From Pseudobutyrivibrio sp. ACV-2 (GTDB lineage Bacteria > Bacillota > Clostridia > Lachnospirales > Lachnospiraceae), in assembly GCF_900107545.1 (NCBI RefSeq), contig NZ_FNQZ01000013.1:1-64000 (forward strand): a stretch of DNA of 64,000 nt, given 5' to 3'. This document shows positions 32,361-40,963 of this stretch, in pieces. The notes beneath the pieces are model-generated. The model ran no database searches. It was given only the letters and a program-made list of their open reading frames with translations, and was not told the DNA's origin. Numbering within the stretch: the first letter of the stretch is position 1; every line of letters begins with the position of its first letter. The position numbers and the translations under genes are program-made.

Positions 32361-33635
32361 TTATTTATTATTCATTTCATTAAATTCTTTTACAAGATTT
32401 GCTTTTGCAGCAAGCGAGTTAGAATTAGCCTTTGCTCTAAATTCATCAGCCTTCTTAAGAGCTTCAGACTCTGAATTAACTAAGTTTGCCTTATCAGCCA
32501 TAGAAGAATTCTTAGTACTCATACGAGCTGCTTCGTAAATCTGAGCCTGGCGAATACCACGCTTTTCTGCCTTAGCAGCAGCTTTTTCTTTATTTTTCTC
32601 AATAATGCTTTCAAGATCAATCTTTTCAAAATGCTTATTTAAGAAATACTGCTGAATAATACGAACAACAGCACCAGCAATCCAGTAAAGACCAAGACCA
32701 ACAGGAACTGAAAAAGCAATGAATAATGACATAAGTGGCATCATAAGATTCATTGTCTTCATCTGCTGAGCCATCTGCTCTGACTGACCTTCAGTTGAGG
32801 TTGGTGTAAGCTTGATATTTGCAAGCTGTGATAAATAAGAAAATACAGGAATAAGAAGCGCACAAACGATAAGTGCAAAATTCTTATTGCTAGCAGACCA
32901 TCCATCTTTAATAAGGTTAAGTGGAGTGTCTGAAATGTTTAACATAAATAAATAGTTAATCCTTTCAAGCTTTGCAACAACAGTATCAACTGATGATGCT
33001 AAATCTGGAAAAGAAGCTGTTACTGCTTCCCAGCCTGATGTTGGGAGCTTGTATAAAACATCAATAATTGAATCTGAAATTACTGATGTATCTGAACCTG
33101 AAAATGTAGGATTAAGATTTTTAACACCAGAATTTTCAAAAACACCCTGCATTTTATTTGCAAATCCATCTGTAGCCATAATACCACTTACAAGATCTGT
33201 AAAGATATTTTTTACAGAAGAAATATAAGCTGGAACATTATAGAATACACGATAAAGTGCAAAAAGAATTGGCATTTGGATTAACATAAATCCACAGCTA
33301 CCAACCTGAGAAATTCCATATTTGTCATAAAGACTCTGGATTTCATTTTGCTGAGCCTGCATAGAAGCCTGGTCTTTTTTACCTTTATATTTGTCCTGAA
33401 TAGCCTTCATTTCAGGCTGCATCTTACGCTGAAGTACAGCAAACTTCTGCTGCTGATAGGTAAGAGGGAACATACAAATGTAAATAAAGAAAGTAAAAAC
33501 AATAATAGTAAGAGCTATACTTTGAAATCCAAGAGCAGAAAGCAAAATATAAATCTTGTCCATAAACCATCCAAGAACCTTAGCGATAGGTCCAAGAATG
33601 GAACCGTTGTAAGCGGTTAATAAAAGTTCGCTCAA
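32361..33635 (-). CDS. yidC: Membrane protein insertase YidC/OxaA/SpoIIIJ
   Basis: 424 residues, with five membrane helices of the YidC core: ALTIIVFTFFIYICMFPL near the start, ILFALYRVFYNVPAYISSV, and LMMPLMSLFIAFSVPVGLGLYWIAGAVVRI. It lacks a cleavable lipoprotein signal. An insertion of about 100 residues lies in the periplasmic region after YISSVKNIF, and the tail is long and charged (EKNKEKAAAKAEKRG). The start is a TTG at 33633-33635 behind GGAGG. Confidence 0.94.
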   Translation of the reverse strand: MSELLLTAYNGSILGPIAKVLGWFMDKIYILLSALGFQSIALTIIVFTFFIYICMFPLTYQQQKFAVLQRKMQPEMKAIQDKYKGKKDQASMQAQQNEIQSLYDKYGISQVGSCGFMLIQMPILFALYRVFYNVPAYISSVKNIFTDLVSGIMATDGFANKMQGVFENSGVKNLNPTFSGSDTSVISDSIIDVLYKLPTSGWEAVTASFPDLASSVDTVVAKLERINYLFMLNISDTPLNLIKDGWSASNKNFALIVCALLIPVFSYLSQLANIKLTPTSTEGQSEQMAQQMKTMNLMMPLMSLFIAFSVPVGLGLYWIAGAVVRIIQQYFLNKHFEKIDLESIIEKNKEKAAAKAEKRGIRQAQIYEAARMSTKNSSMADKANLVNSESEALKKADEFRAKANSNSLAAKANLVKEFNEMNNK

Positions 33636-33652
33636 TGTAAAACCTCCAGTTT

Positions 33653-33865
33653 TTAAGGAACTGGATCAAATCCACCATGAGATAAAGGATTACAGCGGAT
33701 AATACGCCATAATGCCAAACCACCACCCTTTATTGCACCATATTTTTCAACCGCCTGCAAACCATAATTCGAACATGTAGGACAATAAGGGCATTTATAA
33801 GATTTCATTGGAGATAAATATTTTTGGTATAGCTTAATTAAAAATATAAAAACTCTCTTTAACAT
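33653..33865 (-). CDS. yidD: Membrane protein insertion efficiency factor YidD
   Basis: 70 residues, full family length: [34 protein letters not shown], with conserved cysteines, then [21 protein letters not shown]. It assists YidC-dependent insertion. It sits between rnpA and yidC in the usual order. Confidence 0.96.
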   Translation of the reverse strand: MLKRVFIFLIKLYQKYLSPMKSYKCPYCPTCSNYGLQAVEKYGAIKGGGLALWRIIRCNPLSHGGFDPVP

Positions 33866-33898
33866 GATTATTCAACACAATGGAAATGTCCATTCCAA

Positions 33899-34237
33899 TT
33901 ATTTACGAGTTACTTTATGAAGATTTGCAAGATGAAGCAAAGAATTTTGTATTTCTTCGAAATTAGCAGAAGCAGAAGCTTCTCTTGCAACGACTACAAT
34001 GTCCAAACCACTATTGAACATCTCTTCATTAAGTCTATAACTTTCTCTTATCAGTCTCGTCAAATGATGTCTAACTACTGAATTTCCAACCTTTTTACTA
34101 ACAGAAATTCCAATTCGATTTCGATCCGTTTTATTATGGTATATATACATCACAAGCTGCCTGTTAGCTTTTGACACACCTCTTCTGTATACAGTTGTGA
34201 AGTCCTTATTCTTTTTTAGAGATTCACTAAATTCCAT
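33899..34237 (-). CDS. rnpA: Ribonuclease P protein component
   Basis: 112 residues. The RNR-type motif NRIGISVSKKVGNSVVRHHLTRLIRESYR is split by the usual basic helix. It binds the RNase P RNA to process tRNA 5' ends. A short hairpin (CCACA/TGTGG, 34270-34284) lies between rpmH and rnpA and may tune relative expression. Confidence 0.97.
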   Translation of the reverse strand: MEFSESLKKNKDFTTVYRRGVSKANRQLVMYIYHNKTDRNRIGISVSKKVGNSVVRHHLTRLIRESYRLNEEMFNSGLDIVVVAREASASANFEEIQNSLLHLANLHKVTRK

Positions 34238-34285
34238 AACAAATATTTTCCTTTAAATAGAAAGAAAGACCACATGGTCTGTGGC

Positions 34286-34420
34286 CTAAGCTGATAATTT
34301 CTTTCTTCCTTTTGCACGTCTAGCAGCAAGAACCTTACGTCCACCTGCTGTGCTCATTCTAGATCTAAATCCATGAACTTTGGATCTCTGTCTCTTTTTT
34401 GGTTGATATGTCATCTTCAT
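34286..34420 (-). CDS. rpmH: 50S ribosomal protein L34
   Basis: 44 residues, translated directly from the minus strand: [18 protein letters not shown], then [20 protein letters not shown] and RKKLSA. This is canonical L34. The ribosome-binding site is AGAGGAGGTGG. It is the first gene of the left origin arm. Confidence 0.98.
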   Translation of the reverse strand: MKMTYQPKKRQRSKVHGFRSRMSTAGGRKVLAARRAKGRKKLSA

Positions 34421-34423
34421 AAT

Positions 34424-34893
34424 ATATCCACCTCCTCTTTATGAGAAAACATCAGTTGAAATTATAATGGCAAAAGCCCATAAAGTCAATAAATTTTGCA
34501 ATATTTAAATTATGAAAAATCTGTGGATAAGTAAAAAACACAATATCTTAATAAATCGAATATATCTATACACTAAATATAGTGGAATTTTAAATAAAAA
34601 ATTTTTAGAGTTATCTACAATCTGTGGAAAACTCTGTGGATAAGTGTATAATTTTTAACACTTATCCACATTTATAATCAAAAATGCTTTAAAATAAGCT
34701 ATAATAATGTGGAAAAATGATAATACACATATGTGGACAATAAAACGCACTATATATACGGCCTCAAATTTCGAAAATAAGGCCTTTTAAACCTCAAACG
34801 ACCCCCCACACCATTTATTAGTGAATATTGCTAAAATCGCTTATTTGGTTTATTATAGAAAAGAATATAAAATGTGGATAAAAAGGATCATTT
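34424..34893. other. oriC: Chromosomal replication origin region (oriC, rpmH-dnaA gap)
   Basis: A 470-bp AT-rich gene-free stretch with clustered DnaA boxes. Exact TTATCCACA or its complement lies at 34522-34530, 34635-34643, 34662-34670 and 34873-34881. One-mismatch boxes lie at 34611-34619, 34623-34631, 34709-34717 and 34732-34740. An A/T-only tract (about 34580-34608) could be the unwinding element. A GGCCT...AGGCC hairpin lies near 34760-34785. Coding strand switches across this region. Confidence 0.93.
34828..34856 (+). promoter_or_regulatory. dnaA promoter
   Basis: TTGCTA (34828-34833), a 17-bp spacer and TATTAT (34851-34856). The exact DnaA box at 34873-34881 lies just downstream, between the probable transcription start and the dnaA ATG, so autorepression by DnaA is likely. 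Confidence 0.7.
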
Positions 34894-36282
34894 ATGGAAG
34901 AGATTGTTAAAAAATGGGAAGAGATACTTTCCTATTTAAAAAATGAATACGCTATCACAGACGTATCATACGATTCATGGATAAAACCTCTTGAATTATT
35001 TCAAATAGAAGATAATAAATTATATCTTACATATGGCGGTGAGCAAAGTACTATGACACTTGGATATGTCACAAGAAAATACGCCACCCCGCTAAAAGTA
35101 ACAATAGCAGAAATTACTGGAATTCAATTCGATGAAATTTTAGTTATATCCCAAGAAAACGCAAAGCAAATTAATAGAGAAAAAAATGTTGTATCTATTA
35201 ATATGGAAGAAACATCATCTTTTGAAGCAAACAAAAAGATGGGAAATTCTTCTATAAATCCTAAGTTTACTTTTGATAATTTTGTCGTTGGCCGAAATAA
35301 CAGATTTGCTCAGACTGCAGCTCTTGCAGTTGCGGAGTCTCCTGGCGAATTCTATAACCCACTTTATATTTATGGTGGGCCGGGACTTGGTAAGACTCAC
35401 CTAATGCAGGCTATTGGAAACTACATTGGAAAACAAAATCCAAATACTCATATATTATATGTAACTTCCGAGGAATTCACTAACGAAGTTATTGAAAACA
35501 TGAGAACCAATAACAATGCTTCAGCAATGCAGCGCTTCAGAGATAAATATCGTACCGTAGACGTTCTTATGGTAGACGATATTCAGTTCATCATTGGTAA
35601 GGAAGCAACACAGGAAGAATTTTTCCACACTTTCAATGCTCTCCACGCTATGGGAAAGCAGATTGTAATTTCATCAGATAAACCACCTAAGGACATGGAA
35701 ACTCTTGATGATCGTTTTAAATCAAGATTCGATATGGGACTTATGGCAGATATTGGCTATCCAGACTATGAAACACGTATGGCCATCCTTAGTAAAAAAA
35801 TAGAAGAAAAAGATTTTAATCTTGATGAATCAATCAGAAAATACATTGCTGAAAACATTCAATCAAACATTAGAGAAATCGAAGGAGCTTTGAATAAGCT
35901 CATAGCTTTTTCGCGACTTGAAAAAATAGATATCACAATGGAAATAGCTGAACGAGAGCTCCAGAATTTTATTTCTCCAAATATTTCAAGAGAAATAACT
36001 CCTCAGCTTATTATAGAAGTAGTCTCTGAACACTTTAATCTTACTGTTGATCAGATGGCTTCAAAAAACAGATCAAGTAATGTTGCAAGACCACGACAAA
36101 TTGCCATGTATCTTTGCAACACTATGACTGATTCATCGCTTCAAGCTATAGGTCTTCTTCTTGGAGGACGAGATCATTCTACTATTATTCACGGTGCAAA
36201 CAAAATCGGGGAAGAAATAGAAAAGGATGAAAGTACTAGAAACCTTGTTGAAACTATAAAAAAGAAAATCAATCCTAATTAA
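34894..36282 (+). CDS. dnaA: Chromosomal replication initiator protein DnaA
   Basis: 462 residues in four domains: N-terminal KIVKKWEEIL-like domain I (YDSWIKPLEL), a short linker, AAA+ domain III with GGPGLGKTHLMQAIGNY and VLMVDDIQFIIGK, and the domain IV helix-turn-helix ending in GGRDHSTIIHGANKI, the DnaA signature that reads the box. It opens the origin. ATG start 13 bp after a DnaA box and GGATC-type ribosome-binding site. Confidence 0.99.
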   Translation: MEEIVKKWEEILSYLKNEYAITDVSYDSWIKPLELFQIEDNKLYLTYGGEQSTMTLGYVTRKYATPLKVTIAEITGIQFDEILVISQENAKQINREKNVVSINMEETSSFEANKKMGNSSINPKFTFDNFVVGRNNRFAQTAALAVAESPGEFYNPLYIYGGPGLGKTHLMQAIGNYIGKQNPNTHILYVTSEEFTNEVIENMRTNNNASAMQRFRDKYRTVDVLMVDDIQFIIGKEATQEEFFHTFNALHAMGKQIVISSDKPPKDMETLDDRFKSRFDMGLMADIGYPDYETRMAILSKKIEEKDFNLDESIRKYIAENIQSNIREIEGALNKLIAFSRLEKIDITMEIAERELQNFISPNISREITPQLIIEVVSEHFNLTVDQMASKNRSSNVARPRQIAMYLCNTMTDSSLQAIGLLLGGRDHSTIIHGANKIGEEIEKDESTRNLVETIKKKINPN

Positions 36283-36566
36283 TGTTTATAACTTGTTTAT
36301 AACATTATGGATAATTTGTGAACAGCCTGTTAGTCCTATTTGATAACCAATAGATGGTTGTAAATATCAAAATATTCAGACACTTTTTGTTCACATATTA
36401 TCCATAGATTATCAATACAAAATTCACACTTTTTTTAGATTTAACATTTTATGTTTTACGCATAAATACTTGGGGTTTCACAGTTATATACAAATCCACA
36501 ACCTATAAGAAGAGTACTTAGAAATATATATTTATTTTATTTTTTTTAGAAAGGGAGCACTCACTC
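36283..36566. promoter_or_regulatory. dnaA-dnaN intergenic region with DnaA-box-like sites
   Basis: 284 bp without a gene. TTATCCATA-type boxes lie at 36307-36315 (complement) and 36398-36406, with AAATCCACA at 36492-36500. As in Bacillus, the second half of a bipartite origin may sit here. The region is AT-rich and ends with the AAAGGGAG ribosome-binding site of dnaN. No clear dnaN promoter was found. Confidence 0.6.
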
Positions 36567-37682
36567 ATGAAAATCACTTGTCACGCAGCCGACCTTGTTA
36601 AAGGTGTTAATATTGTCTCAAAAGCAGTTCCGACCCGAACAACTATGGCAATACTTGAATGTATTCTTATAGATGCATCCTCAGGCGAGATAAAACTTAC
36701 AGCCAATGATATGGAAATTGGTATAGAGACTATTGTTCAGGGTTCTATATTAGAAAGAGGCATCATCGCGCTTGATGCAAAGAAATTCTCTGAGATTGTT
36801 AGAAAGCTTCCTAAAAACGAAGTTACTATAGAGACAGATTCAACTTTCAAAACATCTATTACATGTGAAAAGGCAAAATTTGATATTATAGGAAAATCTG
36901 GCGAAGATTTTTCTTATATTCCAAATCCAAATAGAAATCAACCTGTTATTATTTCTCAGTACACACTTAGAGATATCATTAGCAGAACTATTTTTTCTGT
37001 TGCTGATAATGAAAACAACAAAATGATGATGGGTGAGCTCCTTGAAATCAAAGACAATAAGCTTAAAGTTGTTGCTCTTGATGGTCATAGAGTGTCAATC
37101 AGATATGTTGAACTGAAAAATCCAGCTGAAGATGTTAAGGTTGTAGTTCCAAAGAAGACCCTCAATGAAATCATCAAGATTATTGATGGTGGAGTTGACG
37201 ATGTAGTTAATATTTTCGTTACAGAAAATCATATTATTTTTGAATTTGATCAGACTACTGTCGTATCTCGAATTATTGAAGGTGAATACTTTAAGATTGA
37301 GCAGATGCTTTCTGCAGATTATGAAACAAAGGTTAAAATCAATAAAAGAGAATTTTTCGAGTGTATTGATAGAGCAACAATCCTTGTAAATGAAGGTGAT
37401 AAAAAGCCAATTATCGTGAGCACTTCAGACAGCACTATGTCTATTTCAATATCATCATTCATTGGTTCCATGAATGAAAGTATTGATATTGTCAAAGAAG
37501 GCAAGGATATTATGATTGGCTTCAATCCAAAATTTGTTATGGATGCACTTAGAGCAATCGATGATGAAGAAATCAGTCTTTATATGCTTAATGCAAAGAG
37601 CCCTTGCTTCATTAAGGCTGACGATGGTTCATACATTTACATTGTTCTTCCTGTAAACTTTAACAATCCTGGAGCCAACTAG
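36567..37682 (+). CDS. dnaN: DNA polymerase III beta sliding clamp
   Basis: 371 residues forming three repeated clamp domains (MKITCHAADLVKGVNIVSKA..., the central VADNENNKMMMGELLEI, and the C-terminal FNPKFVMDALRAIDDEEISL). The end LPVNFNNPGAN is a variant of the usual LPxRL tail. It tethers polymerase to DNA. It is followed 9 bp later by the S4 protein. Confidence 0.98.
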   Translation: MKITCHAADLVKGVNIVSKAVPTRTTMAILECILIDASSGEIKLTANDMEIGIETIVQGSILERGIIALDAKKFSEIVRKLPKNEVTIETDSTFKTSITCEKAKFDIIGKSGEDFSYIPNPNRNQPVIISQYTLRDIISRTIFSVADNENNKMMMGELLEIKDNKLKVVALDGHRVSIRYVELKNPAEDVKVVVPKKTLNEIIKIIDGGVDDVVNIFVTENHIIFEFDQTTVVSRIIEGEYFKIEQMLSADYETKVKINKREFFECIDRATILVNEGDKKPIIVSTSDSTMSISISSFIGSMNESIDIVKEGKDIMIGFNPKFVMDALRAIDDEEISLYMLNAKSPCFIKADDGSYIYIVLPVNFNNPGAN

Positions 37683-37691
37683 GAGTAAGAA

Positions 37692-37907
37692 ATGGAAAAA
37701 ATACAGATTAGAGATGAATTTATAAAATTAGGCCAGCTTTTAAAGCTTGCCAATTTAGTAGAGTCTGGCGCAATGGCAAAAGATGTCATAGAAGAAGGCC
37801 TGGTAAAATATAATGGCGAGGTTGAAACACGCCGTGGCAAAAAAGTTTATCCTGGAGATATTGTTGAATTTAATGGAGAAAGTGTAACAGTTACCAATGA
37901 TAATTAA
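37692..37907 (+). CDS. S4-domain RNA-binding protein (YaaA/RlbA family)
   Basis: 71 residues that are one S4 domain: FIKLGQLLKLANLVESGAMA, then EEGLVKYNGEVETRRGKKVY and PGDIVEFNG. Small S4 proteins between dnaN and recF are conserved in Firmicutes and probably act in ribosome assembly. Overlaps recF by 11 bp. Confidence 0.93.
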   Translation: MEKIQIRDEFIKLGQLLKLANLVESGAMAKDVIEEGLVKYNGEVETRRGKKVYPGDIVEFNGESVTVTNDN

Positions 37908-39006
37908 ATCCATTGAATTAGAGAATTTTAGAAATTATGATTCACTTAGTATTAATTTTGATGAACATACTACTATTCTCTTTGGAAATAATGCTCAAGG
38001 AAAGACAAATATTTTAGAGTCTGCCTATATGAGTGGTACTACTAAATCCCATAAGGGCAGCCGTGATAAAGAAATAATCAAATTTGATAAAAATGAGAGT
38101 CATATAAAGACAATCATTTCAAAAAATGACCGTGATTATCAGATTGATATTCACCTTAGAAAAAATAAATCAAAAGGAATCGCAATAAACAGGGTGCCAA
38201 TCAAAAAAGCATCGGATTTATTTGGTCTTATAAATATAATATTCTTCTCTCCTGAGGATCTAAATATTATAAAAAATGGTCCTGCTGAGAGAAGAAAATT
38301 TATGGATGCTGAGCTTTGTCAAATAGACAAAATTTATCTTTCTGACCTTACAAATTACAATAAAGCTTTAAATCAGCGTAATGCTCTGCTAAAAGAGATG
38401 GTTTACAAGCCAGATTTAAAAGAGACACTATCCCTTTGGGATGAGCAGCTTATATCTTACGGTAAAAAGATAATAACAAGACGCCAGCAATTTATTAACG
38501 ATATCAACATTATCGTCAAAGAAATCCACAATAAAATCACTTCTGGCAAGGAAAATATAGATGTCACTTATGATCCAAATATTGATGACATATTTTTTCT
38601 TGATGAATTAGTCAAAAATAAAGAAAAAGATATGAGATTCTGTCAGACCTCAGTAGGTCCGCACAGGGATGATATAAAAATAACTGTCGATGGAATCGAT
38701 ATCAGAAAATACGGAAGTCAGGGACAACAGCGAACTTGTGCTCTCTCACTTAAGCTTTCTGAGATAAAGCTTGTTGAAGATACAATTAACGACAAGCCTA
38801 TTCTTCTTCTTGATGACGTTTTATCTGAGCTGGATAAAAATCGTCAAAGTGATCTTTTAGATAATCTTCTTGATACACAAACAATCATTACCTGTACAGG
38901 TATAGATGAATTTGTTAAAAATAGATTCAAGTTAAACACCGTTTATAAAGTTACAAATGGTTCTATAGAATTAATTACGGAGGAACTAGATGGCAAGCGA
39001 AATTAA
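37897..39006 (+). CDS. recF: DNA replication and repair protein RecF
   Basis: 369 residues. The N-terminal ATP site is [35 protein letters not shown] is the ABC-type signature, and [15 protein letters not shown] is Walker B. It loads RecA at single-stranded gaps. Overlaps both neighbours (11 bp with the S4 gene, 17 bp with gyrB), so expression is coupled. Confidence 0.97.
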   Translation: MIIKSIELENFRNYDSLSINFDEHTTILFGNNAQGKTNILESAYMSGTTKSHKGSRDKEIIKFDKNESHIKTIISKNDRDYQIDIHLRKNKSKGIAINRVPIKKASDLFGLINIIFFSPEDLNIIKNGPAERRKFMDAELCQIDKIYLSDLTNYNKALNQRNALLKEMVYKPDLKETLSLWDEQLISYGKKIITRRQQFINDINIIVKEIHNKITSGKENIDVTYDPNIDDIFFLDELVKNKEKDMRFCQTSVGPHRDDIKITVDGIDIRKYGSQGQQRTCALSLKLSEIKLVEDTINDKPILLLDDVLSELDKNRQSDLLDNLLDTQTIITCTGIDEFVKNRFKLNTVYKVTNGSIELITEELDGKRN

Positions 39007-40918
39007 TCAGGAATATGGTGCAGACCAAATACAGATTTTGGAAGGACTTGAAGCAGTTCGTAAACGTCCAGGTATGTATATTGGCTCAACTTCAGAGAGA
39101 GGTCTTCATCATTTGGTGTACGAAATCGTAGATAATGCAGTTGATGAGGCATTGGCAGGTTTTTGTACACATATAAAAGTGACTATTAATCCAGATAATT
39201 CCGTGACTGTTGTAGATGATGGTCGTGGAATTCCTACAGGAATCAACAGCAAGGCTGGAATTCCAGCTGTAGAAGTAGTATTTACAGTACTTCATGCAGG
39301 TGGTAAATTCGGCGGTGGCGGCTACAAGGTTTCAGGTGGTCTTCACGGTGTAGGTGCGTCTGTTGTTAATGCCCTTTCAAACTGGGTTGAAGTTGAAATT
39401 AAACGTGATGGAAAAATCTTCAAACAGCGTTATGAGCGTGGAAAGACCATGTATCCTCTTAAGGAAATCGGTACATGCCCTATGGAAGAGACAGGTACAA
39501 AGGTCACTTTCCTTCCAGACGACACTATTTTTGAAACAACTGTCTTTGATTATAAAACTTTAAAGGTTCGTCTTCGTGAAACAGCATTCCTTACAAAGGG
39601 ACTTCGCATCACTCTTTCAGATACCAGAAGTGAAGAGATCAAAGAAGAAAGCTTCCACTACGAAGGTGGTATCAAGGAATTTGTTCAATACATCAATCGT
39701 GGTAACAAGCCACTTTACGAAGATGTTATCTATTGCGAAGGTACAAAGGATAATATTTACGTTGAAGTTGCTATGCAGCATAACGATGGTTATCAGGATC
39801 AGGCTTACAGCTATGTAAATAATATCGTTACTCCTGAAGGTGGTACACATCTTACAGGTTTCAGGGGTGCCCTTACAAAAGTATTTAATAAATATGCCAG
39901 AGACAACAAGATTTTAAAGGACAGTGACCCACAGTTAGAGGGTGACGATATTCGTGAGGGACTTGCTGCAATCATCTCTATCAAAATCGAGGAGCCACAG
40001 TTTGAAGGACAGACAAAGCAAAAACTTGGCAACTCAGAGGCTAGAGGAGCGGTAGATTCTATTGTTACAGAACAGTTAACATGGTTCTTAGAGCAAAATC
40101 CTGCCACAGCAAGACTTATTTGTGAAAAATCTCTTCAGGCTCAAAGAGCCAGAGAGGCTGCAAGAAAAGCCAGAGATTTGAGCAGAAGAAAAACTCCACT
40201 TGAAGGTATGTCTCTTCCTGGAAAACTTGCCGATTGTTCAGACAAGGATCCAAAGAATTGTGAAATCTTTATCGTAGAGGGTGATTCCGCTGGTGGTTCT
40301 GCAAAGACAGCCAGAAGTCGTGCTACCCAGGCTATTCTTCCACTTCGTGGAAAAATCCTAAACGTAGAAAAAGCTCGCGAAGACAGAATCTATGGAAATG
40401 CAGAAATTCAGGCGATGATTACTGCATTTGGTACAGGTATTCATGAGAACTTTGATATATCAAAGCTTCGTTACCACAAGATTATTATCATGACTGATGC
40501 CGATGTTGATGGAGCTCACATTGCAACACTTATGCTTACATTCCTTTACAGATTTATGCCTGAGCTTATCAAGCAGGGATATGTTTACCTTGCTACTCCA
40601 CCACTCTACAAGCTGGAGAAAAATAAAAAAATCTGGTATGCATATTCAGACGAAGAATTAAACAAGATTCTTACTGAAGTTGGCCGTGACTCAAGTAATA
40701 AGATTCAGCGTTACAAAGGACTTGGTGAGATGGATGCCGAGCAGCTTTGGGAGACAACAATGGATCCTGAAAAGAGAATCTTAAAGCGTGTTGTTATTGA
40801 TGATGAAGATGTGTCTGAAATTAACGTTACTTTCTCAACTCTCATGGGTGATAACGTAGAGCCAAGACGAGAATTCATCGAAGCTAACGCTAAATACGTA
40901 CAGAATCTTGATATATAA
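38990..40918 (+). CDS. gyrB: DNA gyrase subunit B
   Basis: 642 residues. The GHKL ATPase has [16 protein letters not shown] and [12 protein letters not shown], and [15 protein letters not shown] follows. The TOPRIM domain has [15 protein letters not shown] and [14 protein letters not shown], and the end is [13 protein letters not shown]. The ATPase half of gyrase. ATG is preceded by GGAGGAAC inside recF. Confidence 0.99.
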   Translation: MASEINQEYGADQIQILEGLEAVRKRPGMYIGSTSERGLHHLVYEIVDNAVDEALAGFCTHIKVTINPDNSVTVVDDGRGIPTGINSKAGIPAVEVVFTVLHAGGKFGGGGYKVSGGLHGVGASVVNALSNWVEVEIKRDGKIFKQRYERGKTMYPLKEIGTCPMEETGTKVTFLPDDTIFETTVFDYKTLKVRLRETAFLTKGLRITLSDTRSEEIKEESFHYEGGIKEFVQYINRGNKPLYEDVIYCEGTKDNIYVEVAMQHNDGYQDQAYSYVNNIVTPEGGTHLTGFRGALTKVFNKYARDNKILKDSDPQLEGDDIREGLAAIISIKIEEPQFEGQTKQKLGNSEARGAVDSIVTEQLTWFLEQNPATARLICEKSLQAQRAREAARKARDLSRRKTPLEGMSLPGKLADCSDKDPKNCEIFIVEGDSAGGSAKTARSRATQAILPLRGKILNVEKAREDRIYGNAEIQAMITAFGTGIHENFDISKLRYHKIIIMTDADVDGAHIATLMLTFLYRFMPELIKQGYVYLATPPLYKLEKNKKIWYAYSDEELNKILTEVGRDSSNKIQRYKGLGEMDAEQLWETTMDPEKRILKRVVIDDEDVSEINVTFSTLMGDNVEPRREFIEANAKYVQNLDI

Positions 40919-40935
40919 AAATTCTTAATATTTTT

Positions 40936-40948
40936 CGGGCTACGCCCG
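40936..40948 (+). other. Small hairpin between gyrB and gyrA
   Basis: CGGGC-TAC-GCCCG in the 45-bp gap, flanked by TTTTT before and GAAAA after it. Too short for a terminator in this orientation; it may influence mRNA processing or gyrA translation. Confidence 0.4.
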
Positions 40949-40963
40949 TAGAAAAGGTAAAAT

